Shown: piece after piece, positions 42,861-54,500 of the stretch | Layout: every line of letters starts with the position of its first letter | Numbering within the stretch: the first letter of the stretch is position 1 | Position numbers and translations under genes: made by a program | Assembly (NCBI RefSeq): GCF_027943255.1 | Contig: NC_072894.1 | Coordinates: 60,763,601 to 60,827,600, forward strand | DNA: 64,000 nt | Source of the DNA: Anastrepha obliqua | Taxonomy: Eukaryota > Arthropoda > Insecta > Diptera > Tephritidae | Direction of reading: 5' to 3' | Notes under the pieces: model-generated | The model's input: only the letters and a program-made list of their open reading frames with translations | Databases searched by the model: none | Told to the model about the DNA's origin: nothing

Positions 42861-45800
42861 TCCGCAAAGAACTAAAAATCTATCGACATCTTTAAATAAA
42901 ATTTAGAAAATAAATGAAAAGTTTAGAAGTTTTACCATCCCAGTTTTTTTTGCGATCACTCAAATCAGAACTCGTCAATACATAAATCGGTACACAGTTA
43001 GGTAAAAGTATCGGTGTAAATAATAAAAACCGATTATTTTATGTAAAGTATCGATATTAGAATAATATTATTTATGCCATTTGGTTAACGTCGATTGTGT
43101 CATGCAAAGTAAGGATTTTTCTGGTTAATATCGAATGTTTCATATAAAATTTCGAATTTTGATTAGTGTCGATTGTAGCCTGGTTTGAGAGTGATTATGA
43201 AACATTTTTCGTGAAATATCGATTTTTGATGAACCCATGCTGTTTTGAATGCAAACCGTATTTTGAGAATGATTATGCAACATACGTCAGAGCTCTAGTT
43301 GAAAATAATGAAAGAAGACTGAGTGTGCTTTTCAATTGAGCTTTATTTCAAGTCAAAAAGAAGTATACAAATTTATAAATCTTTTCAAATAAAAATCTAG
43401 CAATTTATTAAATTAATGCAAAACCACAAATATGGCAACATTTTGCTCAAGTCCAAGCCGCAATCTTATCACTGAGTTTTTGACTGCAGTGATGAAAAAA
43501 TCAAAAGTTCCTATGACAAAAATCAAAATTTTTTTTAACAAAAAAAAAAAAAAAAAATATAGTGAAAATGAAAATTCAATACGTACGTGCATATTTAAAT
43601 CAAAGGACTGCAACTTTAGTTAGCACAATACAGACACAGTTGCAGTGTAGCTAAATTTACATTTAAATTTACATACACACATACATAGAAGATATGCAAA
43701 CATTTAGTGATGGAGGCATTGTGTGACGAGGCATAAAAGAATACTTCCACAGGGGCGATCAAAGCTGCAAATTGAAAATAAAATAAAAAACATTAAAACT
43801 ATATTTAGTTGTAAAATTAAGATCGCACAAATACACATACCTTAAACTTACATGCATAAAATCCATGAAGGGGAAATGCTTTGCTCAAGAATATGTAAAG
43901 AAATGAAATAATGGACAAAAATGAATTTACTTTAGAGAATATTATGTATATTTAGTTTTCAAATATTTATGAAATCAAGCATAAAAGAGTAACGAAATCC
44001 AAAATATGTAAGTTAAAAGCATTATACACATACATACATACATACATATATACGTATATGTAGTTGCGAACATACATAAAATAGAATTTAATACCTACAT
44101 TAAATACATATTTGCCAAACGAACTACAATTAATACACATTCGCATACACACCTTAGTGCATACAACCGTACATATATACACGTATACATACATACCAAA
44201 TAAGTATGTGTGTACCTATATAGCAAATAGATGTTGGCGAGATTTTGTACATACACACATACCGATACACTTAACCGCTTACTTAAAGTAAATCAAAACA
44301 GGACAAGAACATTATCTCAGGGCAAAAGTACAATTTACTTAGTACTTTCAACTTAAATATGGACTAAATATAACTTAAATACGAGTAGTAGTAATAATAA
44401 CAAGAATCCAAAACCAAAAAACCTTAAAAAGCAAGTGAGAAATGGCTTGAGCAAATATTAGTTGAAAAGTGCGTAAAATGAATAATAAAAAATACCGCAT
44501 TACTACCTCATATGACTAAAAACAATAACAAAAAAAGAACGAATCCCAGGCACCGTTGGAGCCATTCGCTTGAGTGCATTTTTTAGTAAAATTACGTAAA
44601 AAAGTGCGTAGTAAACGAAAAAAAAAATTTTTTTTTGGCTTTTTGGAGAAGTAGGAGCTTTATCATTAGTAAGAAGAACGTGTAGAGTTGTATGTGCTTG
44701 TGTAAGAAATTTATTTAAAATTAATTTTTATTTTTATTTTAATAAATTTGATTTATTAATAATAATTAATCAAGAAATAATAAATTTTATTTATTTTATA
44801 CTGAAAAACAAAGAATTCTAAACACATTCCAAAAAGTGAAACCATTTAAAGGTAGTCTGTAAAGAAAATAAAAAATGAGGGCTCGTTTGCATTTAGATAA
44901 CGACTGGTTACTGTAGATATTGGAAACAAAAAATTATTTCTAAAAAATAAAACACGGATGGTTCGGATTTTTATTAAAATTTAAATGAATGTTGATGATA
45001 TTCTCTGTTTTTTGTAAAACAACTAGTCGGGATAGTTTCTGAAATCGAAAAATACAATATTTGGCTTAATATGCTGCAGTCTATTTCAGGCACGTCGCGA
45101 AAATTCAAACGGTAACTTCAAAACGGGCTGTAATTTTAGTTTTGGGAAAAAGAAAATACTGAGCCAAATCTGGTTGCCGCATGCGGTGGCTGACCAATAA
45201 CATTTATGGTGTTTTTTTTGCTTTAGATTCGCTAGATGGCGAACCTTCGATTTTCGCGTTATAGAATGCACGAATTGAGTTCCAACCATCGGACGTTTCT
45301 TGCTGACTCTCCCACGCGAACGGAAAAGTAATAATATCTATGGATATTTGGACACTCCGAAACGAATTGAGGATACACCACCCTGGAGATGTTAATTAAT
45401 TTGAGATTTAGCGTAGCAGTTTGACTGAATCTATTTAGCAATTTAAATTGAAATACAATAAGGAAAATTAATCACTTCTAATCATACTTTGTTCCTTAGC
45501 TTTTTTTATAGAATCATTGTAATTATTAGTCTGAGTTGAAGCAAAAGAACTCGAGTAACAAATTCAACGGACGCGTTATTATATTGTTGAGAGTTATTTT
45601 TGCAGTATTAAATCTGTCCACGCGCAGAATTTTAAAAGTAAGCCAAATAAAAAATATCAAACACCATTGAGGTAAATTTAAAGTTTATACCACTTAGCGT
45701 AAATTTAGAGCAATCGAAGACGAACTATGAATTTCATTGGTATTTTCTGAAATTGGTGCTCACATATACTGTACTTAGCCCTAGAGTAATATCTTAGTTT

Positions 45801-48800
45801 TTTGGTTTTTATTCAATGAAAACAATATTTCTGCCACTCTTGTTCATACAACTGATACGGTTTAAAAAGCAAAACGATACAATTCCCTCCTTACTTTTGT
45901 GCTAGCTTTTTCATTCAACTCCACGTAAGACCGTTTCGACTACACATACACTTTTCAAACCGTAATTGTTTTTTATAGAAATCGGAATAATGAGCATTAT
46001 CCATCATCAAAGACTTTGTTTGTGCAATAAGCAGAGTAGCTGCGTGCTTGGAAAATTTATGGATTTTTGAGAGAATAGAATTAAAAAACCAAAAAATTGA
46101 TTTATGTACAAAATAATAAAATTGGCTGTTAATATTTCATCAATTATTGTACATCTCCTTTCACATTTTAATGTATTTTACAAAAAGTAGTGCTAATATA
46201 GTTTAAACATATTTGATGTTTGAAGGAAAAATTTCTAAATTTGCAAAATTTTGTTTGAAAATGTATAAGTAATTATACTCATAAAAGTGATTTATTTATT
46301 TATCTTATAACGAAATTTTTGCGATCATTTAAAAGATTAAAAATGTAGTATTTCCGAAAAAATTAAATTTTGAGTTCATTTCCTCAATAAACCTCTAATA
46401 TTAAATAAATTTTAGTTGATCAAAAGTTTGTTAAAAACGCGGCGCAATGTATTTAAATAGTTAGTGAAGTGAGTGCTAGCTGACAGGACCTTCAACACCT
46501 TAATTATAATAAATAATTTTAGAATTCCATGTATGCAGATTTTAGATAGTTTTTCAGTTCTGACATAATGGGTGTTGTGTTTCCAAAATAATTTAATCGA
46601 AGTGAAATTAATTAAAGCCAGTCATGCTGTAGTTTCGGAACTAGCAAATTTTATCTTGTAAGGTAAACAACGAAGTGCTACCCTGTAAACGGTTATTTTA
46701 AGCAGTTAAATTTTAACTTTGTTCTGGAAACGATGATAATAGACATGGCAATAAAGATATTCAAAATGCCACGAAAAAGTGAGAAAATTAAGTAAAAACA
46801 AATATTTTTAATTTTTTATCCAATTTTTCTTGCCCCATTTTCTTGTAGGTAGTGCTAGTTGTGTTTTTTGTTTTCATTAAAAGTTTGAATTTTTTCGTGG
46901 TGTTAGAAAACTTTCCGTGGCTATTTTCGTGATCAATGTGCCCTCTAAATCCTTGAAAATTCAAAGCTTTTTCAGTCTCCAAAAATAACGAAAATGTAAA
47001 TTTTGTGTTAGAATTAATTTTTGCGCGCCTCGAAAACTATGGATTTTTTTGGCGAGCTTCGAAGATTTTTCAAGCTTAGTTCTAGGGAATCTACTTTTGT
47101 CAGTAGGAAAAGCTAAAAAGAGTTGAAAGGTAGTAATTTAAAACTAGTAATAGTTTATCGGTTAGTAATAGGTTCGCTTGGTTAAGCGCACTTTATTGGT
47201 TAGAAACATGAGGGCCAAAACATAAAAGACCACTCAAAAAGCTCATTGAAGCTAACTCTTGAAATCCGTATCGGAAGTTTACTCTTGGAAAATTATACCT
47301 ACAGAAAACTCTAATGAAACTCGGCTCGTTTTAGGGTTGCCTTATGTAAACCAAACTTTATTACCGAATTAGGGAAGTTCAATAAAATCTTCAATACGCT
47401 AGATTAGAATTCCAGAACCTCAGAATTTATGACCTTTATTATTTGAATTTTAACGAAATGCAAACTTTTTTATGTAGATCACATTTACTCAGAATACCTT
47501 CCAAATCGCACAAAATAGACTATTCATGATTATTAAAAGGAATAGCGAAACTACCCTAACCAGTCGTAAATCCTTCAAATTTAAAAAAATTTAGGCATAT
47601 GCAGTTTTTTGACACATTCGAGCCCAGTTAAGTCTAGTCAACGTATTTTATACAACCGGTCATGCTAACAGCTTCAAGCTTAGCAGAGACTCTAGCCATT
47701 ATGAAAATAACACGAACGATATGTGCAACAACAATTTGTTGTTCATTATTTGCGGTCGCTTGTCAATGTATATTAATTTTATAGTATTTAAGGTGTTTTT
47801 ATGATGAGGGCCCGCAAATAATGAAAAATATCAAAACACATATAGATCATAAAAAACTTATTTATAATAAACATAGTGCATACATAATTAAATATAAAAT
47901 GGATCAATAATTAAGCGAAAACGAAAATAATCGATACAGTACAACGGCAATTTCTAATTTTGTGAAGTGAACTTTTTTAAGTATTTTAAATAGCTGCGTG
48001 CCTTTTAGCGATTGCCGATTTCTACTGCTTTTATTTTAATTTTAAATTTTATTTTTAAATAAATTAATTTTTAATTGTGTGTAAAATTTTTTATGTACAT
48101 TATTTGATATAGAAATTTAATGTACCCTCATTTTAAGAATTTGATGTATGTATTATTTGTGGAAATATTATTTCAAGTGTAAAATTGTAATTGTATAAAA
48201 AGAATTGCTAAGCCAAATAAATTTATTTGTTAAAATTATAATCATCATTCTTTTATTGTTTTTTTTTCGCTCAGTATCATTTTGGAATATCCGTTTGCTT
48301 GAAATAAATTTGTTTTTATTTTTCTTTTAAGCATGTTTGCTTCCGTTATATGGTGTTTGGTTATTCTTTATGTGGTTTATTTCTTCTCATTTCATATCTT
48401 GCATTTTGCTCTTCTTTTCGCTTATCGCATGGCGATTTTAAGGTACCCAATAAGTTTTCTTTTTAACAGTCTTCGGCAGCAGTTCTCTTCTCCATATGAG
48501 AAAATCGATATGTGCCCAATAGTAGAACCCAGTTCTAATAAATCTGCGTTTAAGAAATTTTTTAAAAGATTTTAAATTGCCAGAATCTAAAAAATTATTG
48601 ATTTTCTATAAAAGTATAGCTACTTTCCTATGGGCTATGGCTCTCAAATTTAGGCTGTGTGCGAGTTCGTCTAAATTATTACTTAAAAAAAGAAAATCCC
48701 AAATCGCTGGAAAGTGTTGATAGTGCAGGGAATATGAGCAAATTTTTGACTTAAATTGAACAGTCAAATTTACTAGAGCGAACGTTAATAGCCTCGAAAG

Positions 48801-49009
48801 ACGATGGCGTTAATCGGGATTAACAACATAATTTTGAATTATCTCAGGAATTAAGTACAACTAATGCGGATTTGCAACCAGACCTAATTCTCATAATTCA
48901 AGCGGATTAGGGGTATTTTCCATGACAACATTGCCGAAAAATGACAGTTAATATCTATTGTAATTGAAAAATAACAACTATCACGTATTTGTGATTCAAT
49001 CTAAGCCAC
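42861..49009. other. Long AT-rich stretch with no gene recognised
   Basis: No coding region could be supported. CATACATACATACATACATA repeats lie near 44028-44050. Runs of A and T are frequent (43540-43560, 44618-44635). A possible unclassified dispersed repeat covers about 45080-45440 (GCGAAAATTCAAACGGTAAC, GATTCGCTAGATGGCGAACC) with short minus-strand frames of no known family. Remote 3' UTR of the zinc-finger gene may extend into this region. Confidence 0.4.
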
Positions 49010-49535
49010 GACAACGCAATGAGCTTCACAATGGACGAGAGAACATTCTACTCATTTATTAATCTTTTTAAATCGAAGCTGCTGAACAGACCTTGCAAAA
49101 TTTCGCTGTATAAATTTATTGTCCGACCAGTTCTTTGCTACGAAGCGGAGTCTTGGACAATAAGTGAAAAAGACAAAAGCAAATTTCAAGTATTCGAGGG
49201 AAAATTTTTCTAATCTTCGATGCATTCAAAAACAACGGCGAGTGGCGTATAAGATAGAATCATGAACTGGGCCAACTTATAAGAAGGGAAATGTTTAATC
49301 AAATACTAAGATGGCCATATAATGAGAATGGACCTCACAAGGGCTCAACGAAAAGTAATTGACGCTAAATCATTTGCAACGAAAGCAAGAGCCTGACAAA
49401 GATCAAGATGGATTGACGAACAAGGAGACGACATGGGGAAACTCAAAGTCAACAACTAGAAAGAATTAACGAAGGATCGGGGCAGTAGACCAAAGCTCAC
49501 CCAGATCTGTAGCGCCAAATGATGATGATGTACGA
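49010..49535 (+). pseudogene. LINE relic: end of reverse transcriptase region
   Basis: The open frame 49019-49213 contains LFKSKLLNRPCKISLYKFIV then RPVLCYEAESWTISEKDKSK, the block after the RT thumb in non-LTR elements usually annotated as endonuclease-reverse transcriptases (compare the 50.8-kb copy). Frameshifts follow, then a degraded tail ending in GATGATGATG (49520-49530), a likely simple-repeat 3' tail. The catalytic core is absent. Confidence 0.72.
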
Positions 49536-50768
49536 GTATATTTGATTAAAACAAATTCAAACAATTTTGGTTGCCAAACGAACTCACACAGTTTAGCAGT
49601 TATTCCTAAATGAAAGTAGTGCTGGAAATCTCCAGTGAAATATTAAATTAGATACTGAAATTTGGACGAACTCACACACAGACTTAAATGTTTTTTGTCC
49701 GGAATTTTTCTTAAAATCCTGGGTTCTAACTGAAATTTTAAAGGCCATTTAAAAAATTTGGACAAGCTGGTGGGAAATTTAAAATGCATATTTACTACTA
49801 TGCAGCTGTGGTACCGCACAAATTCTCATATGTGTTAAACAAACTTGAGTTATGTTGTATTTTTTTTAAATGAAAAAACAAAAACGATTTTCAGTTAAGT
49901 TCATCTATTTATCTGAGTTCTAAGCTGTAAACCCATAAAAGCTCTTTACATTGCATAGGTGTTAATTTCAGATCGTCTTACAATATAAGCGCGTGTTAAA
50001 CACACTTTTCTCAGCATTACCCTTATTCTTGAACGTAATTGCTCTGTTCATTACATCATTTTCCACTACCATACATATAATGTAGTTTTTTATTTCCGCT
50101 TTTTAAAGTAACCCTCCTTGAGACGTTATGACATTCCATTGATACCCTACTGTGCAAATAGTCGTGTTATTTAAGCCCAACGTCAACAGACACTCTCCCT
50201 CTTTCTCTGCTTATTTCCAGCACACACTCGCCACGTTTTGTTCACAGTATTGATTTCCACTAAAAAACAAAAAACAAACAAATGTGTGTATTTCTTATCC
50301 TAATAAGTGAGTGGTGTTTTATCTCATGGCAATTGTACTCGTATTCTATGATTATTGTCACACAATGGCAATAGGGTGTTAAAGATGGTTAGGGTAACCA
50401 GTGAAAAGAACTCACACTCCACTCTTCTTCATTCATTTAATCTTATAAAATTTATAAGTAGGCTAGCGTTTTTTATTTGGTTTGTGTTTTTTATTTTTTT
50501 TTTCAATAAGAGAGGGCCACGTACTCTTGGTCGCAAGTTCGATGATGAACACTCATTGGCTGCTGGGCCAGTTGACAGTTTTATTGACTTTTAATTTAGC
50601 AGCATTCATTAGAGTGTCTTTTAATTAAGAAACACAGTATTGGAAATTTGTCAATTTTGTGTGAAAATCGGAGAAATTTTTTTTATTAAATTATAGTTTA
50701 ATTGAATCTATTGATAGCCTGTGAATGTTGGTATATAAAAATTGGATGAAATATTAATGCATAAATGC
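49536..50768. other. Non-coding stretch
   Basis: No gene recognised. The 79-codon frame at 50355-50594 has no family resemblance. Confidence 0.4.
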
Positions 50769-51880
50769 ATTCTTCTTCTTCTTAATTGGCGCGATAACCG
50801 CTTAAGCGATTTTGGCCGAGTTTAACAAAGCGCGCCAATCGTTTCCTTCTCGTGCTAGCCGGCGCCAGTTGGACACACCAAGTGAAGCCAAGTCCTTCTC
50901 CCCCTGATCTTTCCAACGCAAAGGAGGTCTTCCTCTGCTACCACCAGCTGGTACCGCATCGAATACTTTCAGAGCCCGAGCGTTTGTATCCATTCGGACG
51001 ACATGATCCAGCCAACGTAGCCGCAGGATCTTTATTCGCTGCGCTATGTCTATGTCGTCGTAAAGCTTATACAGCTCATCGTTCCATCGCCTGCAATATT
51101 CGCCGTTGCCAACGTGCAAAGGTCCAAAAATCTTCCGCAGAATTTTTTTTTCAAACACTACAAGCGTCGCTTCATCGGATGTTGTCATCGTCCACGCTTC
51201 TGTACAATACGTTAGGACGGTCGAGAGAGGGCTTTACTGCTCACTTGCCTACTTAGTCCAAAGTAGCACGTGTTTCTACGTTGGATTTCGAGGCTGACAT
51301 TGTTATCGGCGCTAATACTGGTTCCTAAATAAACCATGATGTCAATATCATCGGTTTACGCCAACAATTGTACGCTCTTATAAAATATTGTGCCTGAGCG
51401 ATTAAGTTCTGCGGTTCGTACGGTGCTCTCCAACATCAGGTTAACACGTTTCCTGTCCCAATACAAAAATGCAAAATTAGCCGACAAGTCCAACAGGGTT
51501 TTTTGAATAATTTGTTTTTTTGTAGTCATAGGATATCTTTAGTAATAATAATAACTAAAAAACAAAAAACGGATGTAGGGTATTTCTACCTGAAACACAT
51601 ATGGTCCATGAGCGTAGAGGGTCATTTTTACTTGTGCACGTTTTTGAAACACATGTGGTTCATATACCCCCTGACGCACATATGGCTCAGGAACGTATCA
51701 GTGCTTATCAGGCGCACGTTTACTGAACCATATGTGGCTCAGCGGACAGGGAACGTGTTAAAGAAATCACACGACATCGAGTCACCCTGTCTGAAATCTC
51801 GTTTGGCATCAAACGGCTCGAAGAGGTCCTTCCCAATTCGGACGGCGCTGCTGGTGTTGAGCAACGCCATCTTGAAAATT
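50769..51880 (-). pseudogene. 5'-truncated LINE (RT core to C-terminus), interrupted by a MITE
   Basis: Read on the minus strand from 51880: KMALLNTSSAVRIGKDLFEP, DAKRDFRQGDSMSCDFFN (RT blocks before the active site), then the 313-bp insertion 51757-51445. The frame resumes at LMLESTVRTAELNRSGTIFY, with TDDIDIM at about 51358-51338 (the YADD box, its Tyr codon changed to TAA). SDEATLVVFEKKILRKIFGP begins near 51182, and the C-terminus GRPPLRWKDQGEKDLASLGV ... NWRRLAREGNDWRALLNSA ends at 50802. The 3' end is AATTAAGAAGAAGAAGAATG, an (AAG)n tail. The last 128 codons are open, but the copy is dead because of the stop in the catalytic box and the insertion. Confidence 0.87.
51445..51757. mobile_element. 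313-bp TTAA MITE (piggyBac-type) nested in a LINE
   Basis: Bounded by TTAA on both sides (51441-51444 and 51758-51761). Inverted ends are CACGTTTCCTGTCC and, at the right, GGACAGGGAACGTG (one mismatch in 14). Four copies of an ACATATGG(T/C)TC-like subterminal motif lie inside in both orientations (near 51598, 51648, 51678, 51729). There is no ORF. Removing the insert with one TTAA restores the LINE reading exactly across CDFFN/LMLEST, which proves the boundaries. Confidence 0.9.
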
Positions 51881-52162
51881 TTTCTGTTCTCTTTTTAACA
51901 ATTTTATAAATCTTTTTAATATTTTAGAGTAAAAATAGGGATAAAAAATTGAGGAAATGAATACTGTTTTTTTGATAAAATTTTTTATTTTTATAAAACA
52001 TTATATTTTTTATAAGTAGCTGAGACTATGCTCAGTTGCCTTTGTAAGTTTCATAAAGGCATGCCCATAATTTTTCGATCTATACTCCAATCTAAATACG
52101 TATTATACAACAAATCAATGCGAAGTACTGCTTATAAACGGGCTCCACTAGCGTTGCATCGA

Positions 52163-52328
52163 GTACAAGGTGGCACAAAAATTATTTTGATTGGTTTATT
52201 GAAATCTTTATTTTGATCTTTTAGTGCTCTACTGCTTGTCTGTTTGTATGCTGCAGCTATCTGGTTCACAATTGACAAACATGATTGACGTACGAGACCA
52301 GTTACAAAAATTATAAGTCCCCTATAGG
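52163..52328 (+). mobile_element. GGCGCAAAATTAATCA-type MITE, copy C
   Basis: Left end ACAAGGTGGCACAAAAATTA (52168-52187), followed by TTTTGATTGGTTTATTGAAA. The internal block ATCTGGTTCACAATTGACAA matches copy A. The right part TTATAAGTCCCCTATAGG corresponds to TAAATTTTCCGATAGGG in copy B but the final inverted end is lost. Confidence 0.6.
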
Positions 52329-52752
52329 ACTCCACATACTTCCAACTACAACTGTCTCTTCAAGTTTATCTACAAAATATTCATTTCTCAACTTCTGCGG
52401 TTACATTTAAAATCAAATTCCCATCATTTATCAAAACTACTCATTACATATAGAACTTTTTGCAATTTAAAAAATTTTTAAATTTCGGTCGAGTTAACTA
52501 TTGACGAGTATACACCCGTTTTATTAGTCGGCGGTTAGATGACCGAACTGCATTGCAAACTTTTCAGTCTACCGTTAAGGTTCAATTAGAGGTGCCATAG
52601 CCCTTTAAATCAGGTGATGGAACCAATCTATGGGCGAAAGTGTAATCGATTAGAGGCGGAGGTGACATCCCATAACGTAGTATTCATAAAGTACAGACCA
52701 ATTGAATTTTGGTCTTTCGCCGTAAATAGCTGAGTGTTCGTTTGCTGCATTG
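52329..52752. other. Non-coding stretch
   Basis: No feature recognised. Confidence 0.4.
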
Positions 52753-54500
52753 TAGGTAGGTAGGTAGGTAAGATGGCAAGAGTACCCCAGGTACGCTACA
52801 AGTAGCACTTACGTGCCGTTTTGATACCATAAAGCGGACCACTACCTGTGAAAGGATTAAGGGAGGAGATAAGACCGTCTACAGCCATCCAGTGCTGTTG
52901 ATGTAGCGCAGGAGAGAAAAGGGATCTAGGCTGGAGAATTTCATCAAGTCATCCCCAAAGGGAACGCTGAGGAATCTCAAGTGCCTAGTCGCCAAAGCCG
53001 GACATCTGCAGAGAAAGTGTCCCACAGTCTCTTTCTCTGTAGGATCCCCACAGCTTCTGCAATGGGGGTTGTACGGAATTCCAAGCTTCTCCGCGTGAGT
53101 GCCGATCACCCAGTGGCCAGTGATCACCGCAATGAGTTTGGAAATTGAAGTGTTCTGTTTATATCATATTGAGGCCATAGTGCTTTTGAAATGGCACACG
53201 ATGAGACAGACCTCCATCTGTCTTGCGCTTTTCTTAGAAAGAAGTTGTGTAGTTTCCCTTTAACGACGGCCAAGGGGGTACCGATGTCTGAGAAGAGGGC
53301 AGCTGGACTCGGTTCTGCCGCCCCCTTCCTGGCAAGCTCATCGGCTATTTCATTTCCCTCTATATTCCTGTGCCCAGGAACCCAGATGAGGGAGATGTTT
53401 CCTGCACGTTCGAGGCGTTTAAGTTCCTCCTTACAGGAGTTCACGAGAAGAGAGCTGCAATACGGCGACGACAGTGCCTTGATTGCAGCTTGGCTATCGG
53501 AAAAAATATTTATGTCTCCCTCCCAACAGCGATCCCGAAGCATTTTGCATGCCTGCAGGATCGCGAAGACCTCTGCTTGAAAGACGCTGCTTGTCTCCGG
53601 CAGTTTATAGGAGACCGAAATGTTGGCTGATTTGGAGTAGACCCCCGCTCCCACTCCAGACTTCATTTTGGATCCGTCAGTGAAAACAGAGGCATCTATA
53701 TCCGCAACAACTCTCCCCTCTTTCCAATCTTGCCTGCTCGGAAAGATAGCCTTAGCACAACCCTCAAAGCACAGTTTGCGGATTGAGAGGTCGGTGCGAA
53801 TATCAGAGAAGGAAGGGGAGATCTGCTTCAAGATGTTGCTATGCCCAACAGGGAGTTGATTCCAAAGGCCAAACTCCTTCAGTCTAATAGCACTCTGAGC
53901 AGCAATGGATTTAACCTGCAGATCCACAGGAATTAAGTGGAGTATAACGTTGAGCGCAGAGGTGGGACATGTTCTACAGGCACCAGTGATGCCCACACAT
54001 GCAGTTCTCTGCACTCTCTCTAATTTAGTGAAGTTGTAGCCCTTCTGAAGAGCTAACCACCAAACTAGGCAACCGTATGTCAAAATTGGCAGAACCACTA
54101 AGTTGTACATCCAGAGTACGACACGTGGCTTGAGGCCCCATTTTTTGCCGAACATAGATTTACAGGCGTAGAAGGCTATATTAGCCTTCTTAACTCGATT
54201 TTCTATGTGCAGCTTCCAGTGGAGCTTGGGGTCAAGTATTACACCAAGATACTTGACTTCCGATGAAAGTGTAAGACACTGGTTGTTAAGTCTAGGAAGC
54301 TTAAAAGGTGGAGGCTTGTATTTTCTGGTGAATAGCATCAACTCCGTTTTGTCAGAGTTGACTCTGAGACCGCTACTGGCGGCCCATCTGCTGAGTGTGG
54401 CCAGTGCACCTTCCAAAATTTCAGCCATTACTGATGGGAAGGGACCTGAGACCATCAGGACCAAGTCATCGGCATATGCTACCACCATTACCTCCGTTAC
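52753..54500 (-). mobile_element. 5'-truncated RNase H-encoding LINE with TACC tail
   Basis: A non-LTR retrotransposon of the RNase H-bearing I/R1/LOA group, copied by target-primed reverse transcription. The right edge (5' end of the copy) falls just before the YADD box, near 54500. The left edge is its 3' end with the tail TTACCTACCTACCTACC (52755-52771 read on the minus strand). A 3' UTR of ~110 bases precedes the tail. The coding part is open apart from one frameshift, making this the youngest-looking LINE here. A target duplication could not be found by eye. Confidence 0.88.
52879..54488 (-). pseudogene. LINE ORF2 fragment: RT C-half, RNase H, Cys/His tail
   Basis: The first frame (54488-53124, 454 residues) starts inside the RT at AYADDLVLMV (catalytic Asp pair at residues 7-8). 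It runs through the thumb (KYLGVILDPKLHWKLHI, ILTYGCLVWW) to a full RNase H domain: FTDGSK (D271), FQAEVFAI (E306), IFSDSQAAIKAL (D331), WVPGHRNIEGNEIADELAR (H373, D383). All expected RNase H acidic residues are present. A one-base frameshift near 53150 moves the reading into the frame 53127-52879, which carries AVITGHWVIGTHAEKLGIPY and the C-terminal CRSCGD ... VGHFLCRCPAL (C-x2-C ... H-x3-C). The endonuclease, ORF1 and the first half of the RT are missing, so the copy is dead. Plus-strand frames here are shadows. Confidence 0.9.

Noticed and set aside
45080..45440. Possible small gene on the minus strand
   Set aside because: Two short overlapping frames without known domains; looks more like an unclassified dispersed repeat.
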